Under the pieces are notes generated by a model, which worked only from the letters and a program-made list of their open reading frames with translations, made no database searches and was not told the origin of the DNA. From assembly GCA_041484845.1 (NCBI GenBank), contig JBGPIK010000142.1:1-14633 (forward strand): a stretch of 14,633 bases of DNA. The letters run 5' to 3'. A program made the translations under genes and the position numbers. The stretch is from JBGPIK01 sp041484845 (lineage in GTDB: Bacteria; Desulfobacterota; Binatia; UBA9968). Positions 7,238 through 13,929 of this stretch are shown in pieces; position 1 is the stretch's first letter; every line of letters begins with the position of its first letter.

Positions 7238-7374
7238 TCCAGCACCGTACTTACAATTAGGGGGTCCGGCGCTTCCTTTTCGTTTCTTGGTCGTTTCTTT
7301 CGACTCTCTCCTGAGACGCGCAGCCTGGATTTCGGATGGCCCACGCCGTCGATGCGCTCACGTTCTTGCTGCAT
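7234..7374 (-). CDS. Possible small basic protein (46 codons) coupled to the methyltransferase
   Basis: An ATG at 7374 (5' end, minus strand) opens 46 codons rich in Arg, Lys and Glu (begins Met-Gln-Gln-Glu-Arg-Glu-Arg-Ile-Asp-Gly). It ends in a TGA that overlaps the methyltransferase ATG. A GGGA lies about 5 nt upstream. The overlap is what one expects of a leader or coupled gene, but the length is short, the composition is low-complexity and no family is recognised, so chance is a serious alternative. Confidence 0.2.
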   Translation of the reverse strand: MQQERERIDGVGHPKSRLRVSGESRKKRPRNEKEAPDPLIVSTVLE

Positions 7375-7442
7375 TAATCCCACACAGTACGCACCCAACC
7401 GGATTTGTGAATTGCCCCATCACCTGTAATGAGCCGTGCCCG

Positions 7443-9191
7443 CTAATTCGCCCGGTCCGGCCGTTCGTTGGTTTCCGCTGCCTTGGCAAGGCGAATATCG
7501 ATGAGCGCCACCTGGCCGCCGGCAATCGCTTTGAGCCCGCGCTGTAGCGCGGCGCGCACCTCGCTCGGCTCTTCGACTTTTTCTCCATAGCCGTCGAATG
7601 CGCGCGCGACGATCGAGTACTCCGGGCTTGGAGTAATCGAGATGCCGACGAAGTCCTGGTTCCGCGCGGCGAATCCATCGGGAAAGAAACGGGGTACGCC
7701 GGATTTTTGCGACAGATAACCATAATTGTTGAAGAGCACGATCAAAATCGGCAACTGGTGTTCCTGGCACGCACCCAGGCCCGCGAGTCCGGGATCGTAA
7801 TTGAATGCGCCGTCGCCGATCAGACACAATACCGGTCGCTTGGGAAATGCGGCTTTGACTCCCAGCGCGGTTCCCAGACCGGTACCGAGTCCGCCGATGC
7901 AGCCGGCAAAAAATGTTCCCGGCTTGAGCGTGTCGAGATAGCGATGAATCGAAAGCCTATGCGTGATCGTTTCTTCCACGATTAGGGCGTCGGCGGGCAA
8001 GACTTGATTGAGCTCATAAGTAATCCAACGCGTATCGATCGGTTTTTGTTCCTTGCGTGCCAGTGCCTCTTCCTTCCACTTGCTCCGTCGTTCTTGATGG
8101 CGGCCGCGCCACGTTTCCGTGCGCCGTGCCGATTGGGCATCTCCCGTGGAGACGCGTTTCTTGAGACAAGCGAGGAGATGTTTGAGAGAGCTTTCGATTT
8201 CTCCGGTGAGAATCTGACTGACCGGATATCCCCAGTAAGGCAGCTCCGCTCGCAGCGGATTTTCCGACAAGACTGCCAGTTTGGCTCCAAGACTTATCTG
8301 TCTTGATGTTGGGTGCCACGGCGTGATCACTCCCAAGAGGAGAATCGCGTCGGCTTCCTGCAAATACTCCGCCGGTTCAAAACCAGCGTGAAGAGGATGT
8401 TGGCGCGGAAAGTTTACAAAACTGGTGGCGCGGCTTTCAACCACGCCGGCGCCCAGCAACTCGGCCAATTCAACCAGCTTTTCGACGACCGTCGTGCTTT
8501 GACCCGCCTCTTCGGTGACAATGAGCGGATTTTTGGCAGCGGCGAGCGTATCCGCCAGCTCTTCAATGGCGTTAGGATCCGCCATCGGCGCCGGAACGGG
8601 AATATTTTTCGCCGATGCATTCTTGGTCATTTTGTCGAACAGGTACTCCATGGGAAGAGAAACAAAGACCGGTCCCTTGGGAGAGCTCATCGCCAACTGG
8701 CAGGCGCGTTGGATCGTGGATGGCAATAATGATTTTGCATTCACGCCGAAACTCCACTTAACGCAGCGGTCAACCAGCCGCGCGGGACCGCCGAGGTCAG
8801 AGAGATGGCCGAGCCACTGGGCTCCCACGTCCGGTCCCGCATCTTCGCCGAAGCCGATGGATTCTCCGGTGAATACCACCATGGGAACCTGTTCGTGCAG
8901 CGCCCCGCGCAGGGCCATGGCCGCATGCAGCGCTCCGACGGTGGTATGGATCATGACGGCAGGAAGTTTCCCTGTGGCTTTGGCGTATCCGCTGGCCATG
9001 CCCACCGTAATTTCCTCATGGCGAGAGCTTATGTAGAGGGGAACTCCCTCGCTCTGCGCCTTCGCCTTGGCGAAAGCTTCCCACACCGGCGACCACTCCG
9101 ACCCAGGGGAAGCAAAGATTCGCTCCACTCCCATATGGGAAAGCACGCGCAATAGAGTTTCGGCTCCCGTGAGGCCTTCGGTCTCGACCAT
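7443..9191 (-). CDS. Thiamine-pyrophosphate-dependent enzyme (acetolactate synthase / benzoylformate decarboxylase-like)
   Basis: A 582-residue three-domain TPP enzyme. The N-terminal Pyr domain has Ser-Pro-Gly-Ser at about 28-31 and the cofactor-activating Glu59 in Arg-His-Glu-Glu-Ile-Thr-Val-Gly-Met-Ala-Ser-Gly-Tyr-Ala. A central Rossmann-like domain covers about 205-340. The C-terminal PP domain has the Mg/TPP motif Gly-Asp-Gly at 459-461 with Asn-Asn at 488-489. The family decarboxylates 2-oxo acids or condenses the resulting acyl anion, and some members act on oxalyl-CoA or sulfonates. The present sequence does not show which. There is no regulatory small subunit nearby, which argues against branched-chain acetolactate synthase. 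Start: ATG at 9191 with AAGGAG at 9198-9203, 6 nt upstream. It is the first gene of a minus-strand pair with the methyltransferase. The 9-nt tandem repeat sits just upstream. Confidence 0.88.
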   Translation of the reverse strand: MVETEGLTGAETLLRVLSHMGVERIFASPGSEWSPVWEAFAKAKAQSEGVPLYISSRHEEITVGMASGYAKATGKLPAVMIHTTVGALHAAMALRGALHEQVPMVVFTGESIGFGEDAGPDVGAQWLGHLSDLGGPARLVDRCVKWSFGVNAKSLLPSTIQRACQLAMSSPKGPVFVSLPMEYLFDKMTKNASAKNIPVPAPMADPNAIEELADTLAAAKNPLIVTEEAGQSTTVVEKLVELAELLGAGVVESRATSFVNFPRQHPLHAGFEPAEYLQEADAILLLGVITPWHPTSRQISLGAKLAVLSENPLRAELPYWGYPVSQILTGEIESSLKHLLACLKKRVSTGDAQSARRTETWRGRHQERRSKWKEEALARKEQKPIDTRWITYELNQVLPADALIVEETITHRLSIHRYLDTLKPGTFFAGCIGGLGTGLGTALGVKAAFPKRPVLCLIGDGAFNYDPGLAGLGACQEHQLPILIVLFNNYGYLSQKSGVPRFFPDGFAARNQDFVGISITPSPEYSIVARAFDGYGEKVEEPSEVRAALQRGLKAIAGGQVALIDIRLAKAAETNERPDRAN

Positions 9192-9218
9192 GGTTAGCTC
9201 CTTGTCCCATTTCGAAAG

Positions 9219-9254
9219 TTCAAACGGTTCAAATTGTTCAAGGCGTTCAAATCG
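9219..9254. repeat. Four tandem 9-nt units of the form TTCAANNNN
   Basis: TTCAAACGG, TTCAAATTG, TTCAAGGCG and TTCAAATCG follow each other without gaps, with a fifth degenerate unit TCAATTCGG after them. On the TPP-gene strand this reads as repeated TTGAA boxes starting 28 nt upstream of its ATG. The constant first five bases and variable last four suggest a microsatellite or a phased row of binding sites. Confidence 0.75.
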
Positions 9255-9379
9255 TCAATTCGGATCGCGCCAATCGTGATTCCCCTACCCTCTAACAGAT
9301 ATCACCTCAGTACTTAAATTCATGTAAAAATTTTTTCTCTCCCGCGGAGACTATGTCGGAATCCCCAGACGTTGGGGTT

Positions 9380-9436
9380 TGTCATCCCGAACGAATGTGA
9401 GGGATCTAGGATTTCTCGCTGCCGCTCTAAATGACA
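9380..9436. repeat. Short palindromic dispersed-repeat-like element
   Basis: The ends are TGTCAT at 9380-9385 and ATGACA at 9431-9436. The inside contains CCCGAACGAATGTGAGGGAT, a variant of the TGTCAT-CC-GA-CGA-G-GAGG-ATCT palindromic repeats scattered in many environmental bacterial genomes. Being non-coding and near a GC hairpin, it is probably a REP/MITE-like copy. Only one copy is in this window, so dispersal is from general knowledge and not shown here. Confidence 0.5.
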
Positions 9437-9550
9437 GGAAACGACCACAGCTGGCCACTCCCCTCAGACTGATCACGAACCAAGTCGCTGCCAAAGCGGA
9501 GGTATTGGTTCAGAAACTTCGGCGCGGACTCGCGATGCAACCACGACCAA

Positions 9551-10555
9551 TCATCCCTTTCCCCAGAGCTTATCGAAGAAGCCGCTTTTTTCCATATCAT
9601 CTGTAAAGCGCCGATCGATCATATCTTGCGCCTTGATCTTCTTAGCGCGCGGGTCGACTCTAGCAACCTCGTCCAGGATCGCCTGGAAGCCCTCGATGTT
9701 CATGTCCAATCTGTTCTCCAGCACTTTAACTTCGCTGTTGTAGGCCGCGTCCAGAACTTTCCTGTCCGTCAGGCGCAAGTATTTGCCCAATACTTTATAC
9801 GTAAATTCCTTGTCGGTGTGAATGATCTTTCCCGCTTCCGCCATGGCGCGCAGAAATTGTCCGAGCACCGCCTGGCGCTTTGCGATAATTGATTTACGCG
9901 TAATGAATACAGTCGCCGCATAGGGGAGACGGAGTTCGGGGCCGAAGATGACATAATGCATTCCCCGCGCCACAGCCTGCGTATCTGCGGGCGGGTTCAG
10001 CGACGCCGCGTCGAGGCCGCCGCTCAAGAGCGCGACCAGCGTTTCCGGGGAACCTCCGGATTGGATGAAGTTGACGTCGGCGGGATCGATCCCCGAGCGC
10101 CGCAGCGCCTGAACGGCAAAGTAGTGGGGGTTACTTCCAACCCGATTGATGCCAATTTTCTTGCCCCGCAAATCCGCCGGTCTCTTAATGTCCGGCGATG
10201 CCACGATGCTGTGCGTGAGAATATTTTTGAAGCCGGCGACGAAGACGAAATCATTTGCCCCCTGCACATAAGCGCGGATCGGCCCTTCGCCTCCACCCAG
10301 AGAAATTTCCGCGTCGCCGGCTAACATCGCGGCGGTAACGGACGGAGAGGATGCGATGAAGACAAGGTCAAAGTCCAGATTATATTTTTTGAACAGCCCG
10401 GCTTCCTGGGCGACCCAGGGCATGGATTGGGAAAGGACTCGGGATGAATGGATGCCGATGAGCTTGTCCGCGGCCGACGAGTGAGTCGGGGTGGCAATCG
10501 CGCCCATCAGGGCCGCAACCAAGGCGAACAGTGAGATTTGATGAGACAGCTGCAC
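9551..10555 (-). CDS. NMT1/SsuA/THI5-like periplasmic substrate-binding protein
   Basis: A 334-residue exported binding protein of the aliphatic-sulfonate/nitrate/hydroxymethylpyrimidine-precursor type. Residues 1 to about 29 form a Sec signal peptide: polar start, hydrophobic Leu-Phe-Ala-Leu-Val-Ala-Ala-Leu, and Ser-Ser-Ala-Ala before Asp-Lys. The mature part has the family landmarks Ala-Gly-Leu-Phe-Lys-Lys-Tyr-Asn-Leu, a Ser-Pro-Ser-Val-Thr-Ala-Ala-Met pocket segment, and Leu-Arg-Gly-Lys-Lys-Ile-Gly-Ile. The start chosen is GTG at 10555, because AGGAGG lies 5 nt before it and it gives a clean signal peptide. An upstream ATG at 10624 would add 23 polar residues. No permease or ATPase is in the window, so it is an orphan here. 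The ligand cannot be told from sequence; the neighbouring TPP enzyme is no guide to it. Confidence 0.87.
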   Translation of the reverse strand: MQLSHQISLFALVAALMGAIATPTHSSAADKLIGIHSSRVLSQSMPWVAQEAGLFKKYNLDFDLVFIASSPSVTAAMLAGDAEISLGGGEGPIRAYVQGANDFVFVAGFKNILTHSIVASPDIKRPADLRGKKIGINRVGSNPHYFAVQALRRSGIDPADVNFIQSGGSPETLVALLSGGLDAASLNPPADTQAVARGMHYVIFGPELRLPYAATVFITRKSIIAKRQAVLGQFLRAMAEAGKIIHTDKEFTYKVLGKYLRLTDRKVLDAAYNSEVKVLENRLDMNIEGFQAILDEVARVDPRAKKIKAQDMIDRRFTDDMEKSGFFDKLWGKG

Positions 10556-10560
10556 TATGA

Positions 10561-10566
10561 CCTCCT
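10561..10566 (-). promoter_or_regulatory. Strong Shine-Dalgarno site for the GTG start at 10555
   Basis: On the minus strand AGGAGG lies 5 nt upstream of the GTG. This decides the start against the in-frame ATG 69 nt further upstream, which has no comparable site. Confidence 0.8.
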
Positions 10567-10693
10567 TATTATGAGTTACTTCTTTAGGCCAGCTCCTGTA
10601 AACGAGAGTCTTGGTTAGAGGCACTCTATTGGCATGGTCATTTTTTGCTTACAAAAAGGTAAAGATAATTTTTCATCGTTTCTCCCCAACAAC

Positions 10694-10755
10694 GTGCTGA
10701 GTGCTGAGCGATGAGTACTGGGTGTCTCCTGATCTACAACTCAGTCCTCAGCACT
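10694..10755. repeat. Imperfect stem-loop made of CTCAGCACT-type repeats
   Basis: The segment 10700-10716 (AGTGCTGAGCGATGAGT) is the imperfect reverse complement of 10739-10755 (ACTCAGTCCTCAGCACT), 14 of 17 matching. A further GTGCTGA unit lies directly before it at 10694. A related CTCAGTCCTCCGTACT lies at 11817-11832, so the complete ABC_sub_bind gene is flanked on both sides by similar sequence. It sits 16 nt after that gene's end and could act as a terminator or be a dispersed repeat. Confidence 0.5.
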
Positions 10756-10770
10756 GGTTACTCAGTACAG

Positions 10771-11790
10771 TCATTTGATCACCTTGTCCGCCCTATACAG
10801 CATCGACTGCGGTATCGTCACGCCGATCTGCTTCGCCGTCTTGAGATTGATCACCAGCTCGAACTTCGTCGGCCGCTCCACTGGCAGGTCGGCAGGCTTG
10901 GCGCCCTTCATGATTCTATCCACGTAATAGGCGACGCGCTGGTAGCTGTCCGCGAGGTCCGCTCCGTAGGACATGAGCCCACCAGCATCTACAAATTCTC
11001 TCCTGACGGCCACCGACGGTAACCGGCTCTTTAACGCAAAGCCCGCGATCCGTTTTTCGTTAGTGTTTATTAGCGGGCCCACGGCCACGTAGAGTCCATC
11101 CGGGGGCTGCTTGCCGACCGCAGAAAAAACCCTCTCGAAACCATCCGCATCTCGTACCTCCCAAGATTGAATCGTCAACCGCAGCGCACGCGCCGCGACT
11201 GGGAGAACCTCTTTCATCTCGATTACACTGGAGGGAATGGCCGCGTAGATGACCGCGACACGGGCCACTTTGGGAACGGCTTCTTTGAGCAGCTCCAGCC
11301 GCTTCCCGGCTAATTCTGTGGAAAGGTTTGTAATGCCGGTGACGTTGCCGCCGGGGCGGGCAAGGCTGTCAACTAAGCTTGCCTCGACAGGATCGATCCC
11401 AGCGCCCACCATAACGATTGGAATCGTCTTGGTTGCATTCATGGCTGCCCGGATCGGTCCAATTCCACCGGCTACCACGATGATATCAACCTTGAGACGC
11501 ACCAGCTCCGCCGCAAGCTCAGGGAGCCGATCGTTCTTCCGCCCCGTATAGCGGTACTCGATGGCGATGTTCTGCCCTTCCATGTAGCCACGCTCGCGCA
11601 GTGCCAGCCGGATTCTCTCAGCACGGGCGGACTCGCTAACTGGATCGGACGACGATAGATACCCAATCCGCGGGACTTTCGCCAGCTGCTGCCCCGACGC
11701 GGAATAGCAAAGCGTAAAGAGCATGGCGCATAGCGCAAGACAAGAAATTGCTTTGCTGAATACGGACCACGGGCTATGGACAATTGTCAT
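10771..11790 (-). CDS. ABC_sub_bind-family periplasmic binding protein, complete copy
   Basis: A 339-residue exported protein of the pfam04392 (TrpX-like) family, whose two-lobed fold resembles LivJ/RbsB binding proteins. A Sec signal covers about residues 1-34 (hydrophobic Cys-Leu-Ala-Leu-Cys-Ala-Met-Leu, cleavage near Ala-Ser-Gly/Gln-Gln). Family landmarks are Pro-Arg-Ile-Gly-Tyr-Leu-Ser, Leu-Arg-Glu-Arg-Gly-Tyr-x-Glu-Gly-Gln-Asn-Ile, Ala-Arg-Pro-Gly-Gly-Asn-Val-Thr-Gly, and the C-terminal Asn-Leu-Lys-Thr-Ala-Lys-Gln-Ile-Gly-Val-Thr-Ile-Pro. The ATG at 11790 has GGGGAG 7 nt upstream at 11798-11803; an in-frame ATG 24 nt earlier is less likely. Further copies, whole or broken, lie on the same strand to the right, marking a tandem array. 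No transporter membrane or ATPase gene is present. The ligand is unknown; characterised relatives bind amino acids. Confidence 0.88.
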   Translation of the reverse strand: MTIVHSPWSVFSKAISCLALCAMLFTLCYSASGQQLAKVPRIGYLSSSDPVSESARAERIRLALRERGYMEGQNIAIEYRYTGRKNDRLPELAAELVRLKVDIIVVAGGIGPIRAAMNATKTIPIVMVGAGIDPVEASLVDSLARPGGNVTGITNLSTELAGKRLELLKEAVPKVARVAVIYAAIPSSVIEMKEVLPVAARALRLTIQSWEVRDADGFERVFSAVGKQPPDGLYVAVGPLINTNEKRIAGFALKSRLPSVAVRREFVDAGGLMSYGADLADSYQRVAYYVDRIMKGAKPADLPVERPTKFELVINLKTAKQIGVTIPQSMLYRADKVIK

Positions 11791-11893
11791 AGGATCGCTC
11801 CCCCTATGAATCATTCCTCAGTCCTCCGTACTGTGAGTTTACCGCTGTCTTTTGCCTTCCGCGCTTTGCACTTTGCGCCTTGTGTTCTTTCAT

Positions 11894-11959
11894 TTAACCC
11901 ACCTTATCCGCCCGCGCCAGCACGTTCGACGGTATCGTGACGCCGATCTGCTTCGCGGT
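11894..11959 (-). pseudogene. 3' stub of an ABC_sub_bind gene (about 21 codons)
   Basis: On the minus strand this reads Thr-Ala-Lys-Gln-Ile-Gly-Val-Thr-Ile-Pro-Ser-Asn-Val-Leu-Ala-Arg-Ala-Asp-Lys-Val-Gly and a TAA stop. That is the same C-terminus as the complete copy at 10771-11790. Upstream of this the similarity ends abruptly, with Arg-Thr replacing the expected Leu-Lys-Thr, and unrelated sequence leads to the toxin-antitoxin genes. It is a remnant without a start and will not make a functional protein. Confidence 0.8.
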
Positions 11960-12068
11960 CCGCGTCGGATCGCGGTGAGCTTGCCGGCGACCGTGGCGAA
12001 TTTGACAGGACACCGATGGCTCTATAAACTCTGACTTAACCAAATTTCACAGTTGACCGAGGTCACCC

Positions 12069-12347
12069 ATGGCAAAGTCCATCAACGCTCTCTACGAAAA
12101 CGGAGTATTTAGACCGCTCAGCAAAGTTCGCCTTAAGAACAGGCAGAGAGTTAAGCTGACTGTGGTAGAGAGCGAAACATCGTCCAAACGGATTGCGAAA
12201 ACCGCTCGTAACCGCCGTCCTATCGCCAACCGGAAAGCAGCAACGTCGCATCCCGCCTACCGGATCGTCGGACTTTTCAAAAGCGGACTCCACAATCTCT
12301 CTAAAAATCACGACCAGTATCTTTACCCACCGAGCATCGAATTTTGA
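12069..12347 (+). CDS. DUF104 (AF2212-like) antitoxin
   Basis: A 92-residue protein. Residues 1-32 match the DUF104/AF2212-like antitoxin pattern: Ile-Asn-Ala-Leu-Tyr-Glu-Asn-Gly-Val-Phe-Arg-Pro-Leu, then Leu-Lys-Asn-Arg-Gln-Arg-Val-Lys-Leu-Thr-Val. The N-terminal strand-helix part is expected to bind DNA and the C-terminal part to cap the PIN toxin. After residue 35 comes a basic tail rich in Lys and Arg, longer than in the usual 60-75-residue members. The start ATG has GAGGT about 6 nt upstream. The stop TGA overlaps the toxin's TTG start, so the two are translationally coupled. The pair lies between two binding-protein gene stubs and on the opposite strand from them. It probably represses its own promoter, as such antitoxins do; no operator was identified. 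Confidence 0.82.
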   Translation: MAKSINALYENGVFRPLSKVRLKNRQRVKLTVVESETSSKRIAKTARNRRPIANRKAATSHPAYRIVGLFKSGLHNLSKNHDQYLYPPSIEF

Positions 12348-12769
12348 AAGTCTTCCTGGACACGGGCGCATTCCTCGCTCTTGCTGACGAAGACGACCGT
12401 TATCATACCGCCGCAAAATCGACTTATACCGAGCTACTCCAATCAAGGGCTCAGCTTTTAACATCTAATTTTATCCTCTCCGAGACCTGTACCCTGATCC
12501 GCTCCAGAGTCGGTCACCAAGCGGCCGTCGAATTCATGAAGCGTCTGGAGCAGACCGGGATCAGAGTGCTGCGCGTTAGCGAACCGATTGAACAGACGGC
12601 CAAGGCGATTTTTGTAAGATATGATGACAAAGACTTTAGCTTTGTCGATTGCGCCAGCTTTGCTTTGATCGACCACCATCGACTCGACCGTGCTTTCGCC
12701 TTCGACGGCCACTTCCGCCAATACCGTTTCAAAAGTACCGTCGTCATTTTGCCCAGGGAACCTTTTTAG
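12344..12769 (+). CDS. vapC: PIN-domain ribonuclease toxin (VapC-like)
   Basis: A 141-residue PIN-domain protein. The four acidic residues that bind Mg/Mn in VapC nucleases are in place: Asp6 in Val-Phe-Leu-Asp-Thr-Gly, Glu47 in Leu-Ser-Glu-Thr, Asp102 in Ser-Phe-Val-Asp-Cys-Ala-Ser-Phe, and Asp121 in Ala-Phe-Asp-Gly-His-Phe. The start is TTG at 12344, which overlaps the antitoxin stop (TTGA). This is the only start giving the full first strand. VapC toxins cut tRNA or rRNA and are blocked by the partner antitoxin; the target here is unknown. The gene looks intact. The module interrupts a row of binding-protein gene copies, which suggests it arrived by transfer. Confidence 0.9.
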   Translation: MKVFLDTGAFLALADEDDRYHTAAKSTYTELLQSRAQLLTSNFILSETCTLIRSRVGHQAAVEFMKRLEQTGIRVLRVSEPIEQTAKAIFVRYDDKDFSFVDCASFALIDHHRLDRAFAFDGHFRQYRFKSTVVILPREPF

Positions 12770-12809
12770 CTCTTCCGCTTTGTTCATTTTTTACCTTTTT
12801 GTTTGTGCC

Positions 12810-12984
12810 TTACTTGATCAACTTGTCCGCCCGCGCCAGCACATTCTGTGGAATCGTCAGGCCATTCTGCTTCGCCGTCTTCAGATTAATTACCAGCTCG
12901 AACTTTGTCGGCTGCTCTACGGGCGGGCGGCAAGCTTGGCACCCTTGAGGATCTTGTCGACGTAAGTAGCAGCGCGCCGGGGCT
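12810..12984 (-). pseudogene. 3' stub of an ABC_sub_bind gene with an internal frameshift
   Basis: On the minus strand the last 38 or so codons before the TAA match the family C-terminus (Val-Glu-Gln-Pro-Thr-Lys-Phe-Glu-Leu-Val-Ile-Asn-Leu-Lys-Thr...). Further upstream a different frame continues the match with Arg-Arg-Ala-Ala-Thr-Tyr-Val-Asp-Lys-Ile-Leu-Lys-Gly-Ala-Lys. One base is missing around 12925-12945. Similarity fades near 12984, corresponding to the Asp-Ser-Tyr-Arg-Arg of the intact copies. Roughly the last 60 codons of a gene remain. Confidence 0.85.
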
Positions 12985-13065
12985 ATGGAAACAGCATGAC
13001 AGTGTCGGATAACCTTCCTGCAGATCTCCGGCCAGAAATCAAACTGATCCGAAATTACGCACGGC

Positions 13066-13598
13066 TCACGGTTTTTCAACTTCCTCAATCATTTTCTCAA
13101 CTGCTCGTCGGTAAGCGGGCGGATCAATCGCCGGGTAACGGTAAAGCTGCGATACAATCGCTTCGAAAAGCTTCTTTAACTGTATGGGTTCGATGAGACC
13201 ACGAAGAAACATCTGCTCAACATCCGTGACATCCAGAGCATGACCTCGCTCAATCTTGGCCAGAGCCTGCGCATACAAATCATAGTGGTAGAAGGTTAAC
13301 TTCCCCTCCCGGGCGATGAACAAGCTGCGCTCCCACAGCCGGGAAGCTCGGGGATGAAGTGCGCGGGACAGGCCAGCTCCACGTTTATTTCAAGATCTTT
13401 CTTGAGCTCGGGCAACGCTCGCAGAAGACGGTCGTCATCGGGGACGATATGGATGTCAACGTCGATCGTACTGGTGCGCCACCCCAATACCACAGCCGTG
13501 GCGCCACCGGTAAAGTAGAGGCGCGCCTGGTGCGTCGCTTTGACCGCCAGAGCGGTCATAAAACGCTGGATGCGATCAGGCTCGACTACGCGGCGCAT
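13066..13598 (-). pseudogene. DUF6036-like nucleotidyltransferase, disrupted by a 2-nt frameshift
   Basis: Two overlapping frames make up one protein of about 176 residues. The first (13598 down to about 13340) has Tyr-Phe-Thr-Gly-Gly-Ala-Thr-Ala-Val and, some ten residues on, Thr-Ile-Asp-Val-Asp-Ile. This is the Gly-Gly...Asp-x-Asp nucleotidyltransferase signature. It continues to His-Phe-Ile-Pro-Glu-Leu-Pro-Gly. The second carries on with Leu-Phe-Ile-Ala-Arg-Glu-Gly-Lys-Leu-Thr-Phe-Tyr-His-Tyr-Asp. Removing one TG from the TGTGGG at minus-strand 13332-13337 restores Gly-Trp-Glu-Arg-Ser-Leu-Phe-Ile and a continuous protein. Its ATG overlaps the stop of the small partner gene. Such proteins resemble the nucleotidyltransferase toxins of AbiE/MNT-type systems; a toxin role is inference. 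A base-calling or assembly error is also possible. Confidence 0.72.
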
Positions 13599-13876
13599 TC
13601 GACGGCTCGTTCGAAGCGCACCAGGCGGCGGATGAGCGCATTGTATCGGGAGTGAGCCGCATCAGGGTCCGAGCACAAAAGGAGATCATAAAGCCGGTGC
13701 TCGGGTGGGATTCCCTTTATTTCAGGTATGTCAAAACCGAGTCGCCGCAAGCGCGGCGCCCCGATAAGAACCAACAACGCCTCGGCGGACTCCCGCGCTT
13801 CAGCCAAGTCTTCAATGCCGCGCCGAATCAGCTCGCCGCCGGGAAATTGGCTAAAGTCGCTCAACGCCATATCCAT
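13586..13876 (-). CDS. Small partner protein of the nucleotidyltransferase, unknown family
   Basis: A 96-residue protein (Met-Asp-Met-Ala-Leu-Ser-Asp-Phe at the start, ending Arg-Ala-Val-Glu-Cys-Ala-Ala). It is predicted mainly helical with no signal peptide, membrane segment or metal motif. Its last 13 bases overlap the start of the nucleotidyltransferase gene, so the two form a coupled pair, as antitoxin and toxin genes do. The frame is open upstream to 14002, but that extension translates a palindromic dispersed repeat (13930-13977). I therefore take ATG 13876, with ATG 13870 as the alternative; the ribosome site is poor for both. I do not recognise the family. An antitoxin role is inferred only from gene order. 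Confidence 0.6.
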   Translation of the reverse strand: MDMALSDFSQFPGGELIRRGIEDLAEARESAEALLVLIGAPRLRRLGFDIPEIKGIPPEHRLYDLLLCSDPDAAHSRYNALIRRLVRFERAVECAA

Positions 13877-13929
13877 CCACTCGCTACCACCCCAGGATTG
13901 ACCTTGCAAGAAGCGGTCGCTTTTTGATA

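Larger units (their letters stand above)
9192..9550. other. Intergenic stretch with repeats between binding-protein gene and TPP-enzyme gene
   Basis: No gene is seen. The stretch contains a 9-nt tandem repeat (9219-9254), an A/T run (9326-9336), a small GC hairpin CCCCA/TGGGG (9363-9377), and a palindromic dispersed-repeat-like element (9380-9436). The hairpin followed by the palindrome lies downstream of the binding-protein gene and could end its transcript. Confidence 0.6.

Noticed and set aside
6905..7429. Plus-strand 174-codon frame over the methyltransferase start and gap
   Set aside because: Most of it is antisense to the methyltransferase. The product has no recognisable domain.
8515..9036. 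Plus-strand 173-codon frame opposite the TPP gene
   Set aside because: It is fully antisense to a well-supported enzyme, with no family resemblance and no ribosome site.
7443..9191. Assignment as ilvB acetolactate synthase
   Set aside because: There is no small regulatory subunit or ilv neighbour, and the sequence shows only general TPP-family motifs.
9219..9260. CRISPR array
   Set aside because: Units are 9 nt without spacers, and no cas genes are present.
10556..10624. ATG at 10624 as start of the NMT1-like protein
   Set aside because: It would place a polar 23-residue stretch before the signal peptide and lacks the AGGAGG found before the GTG at 10555.
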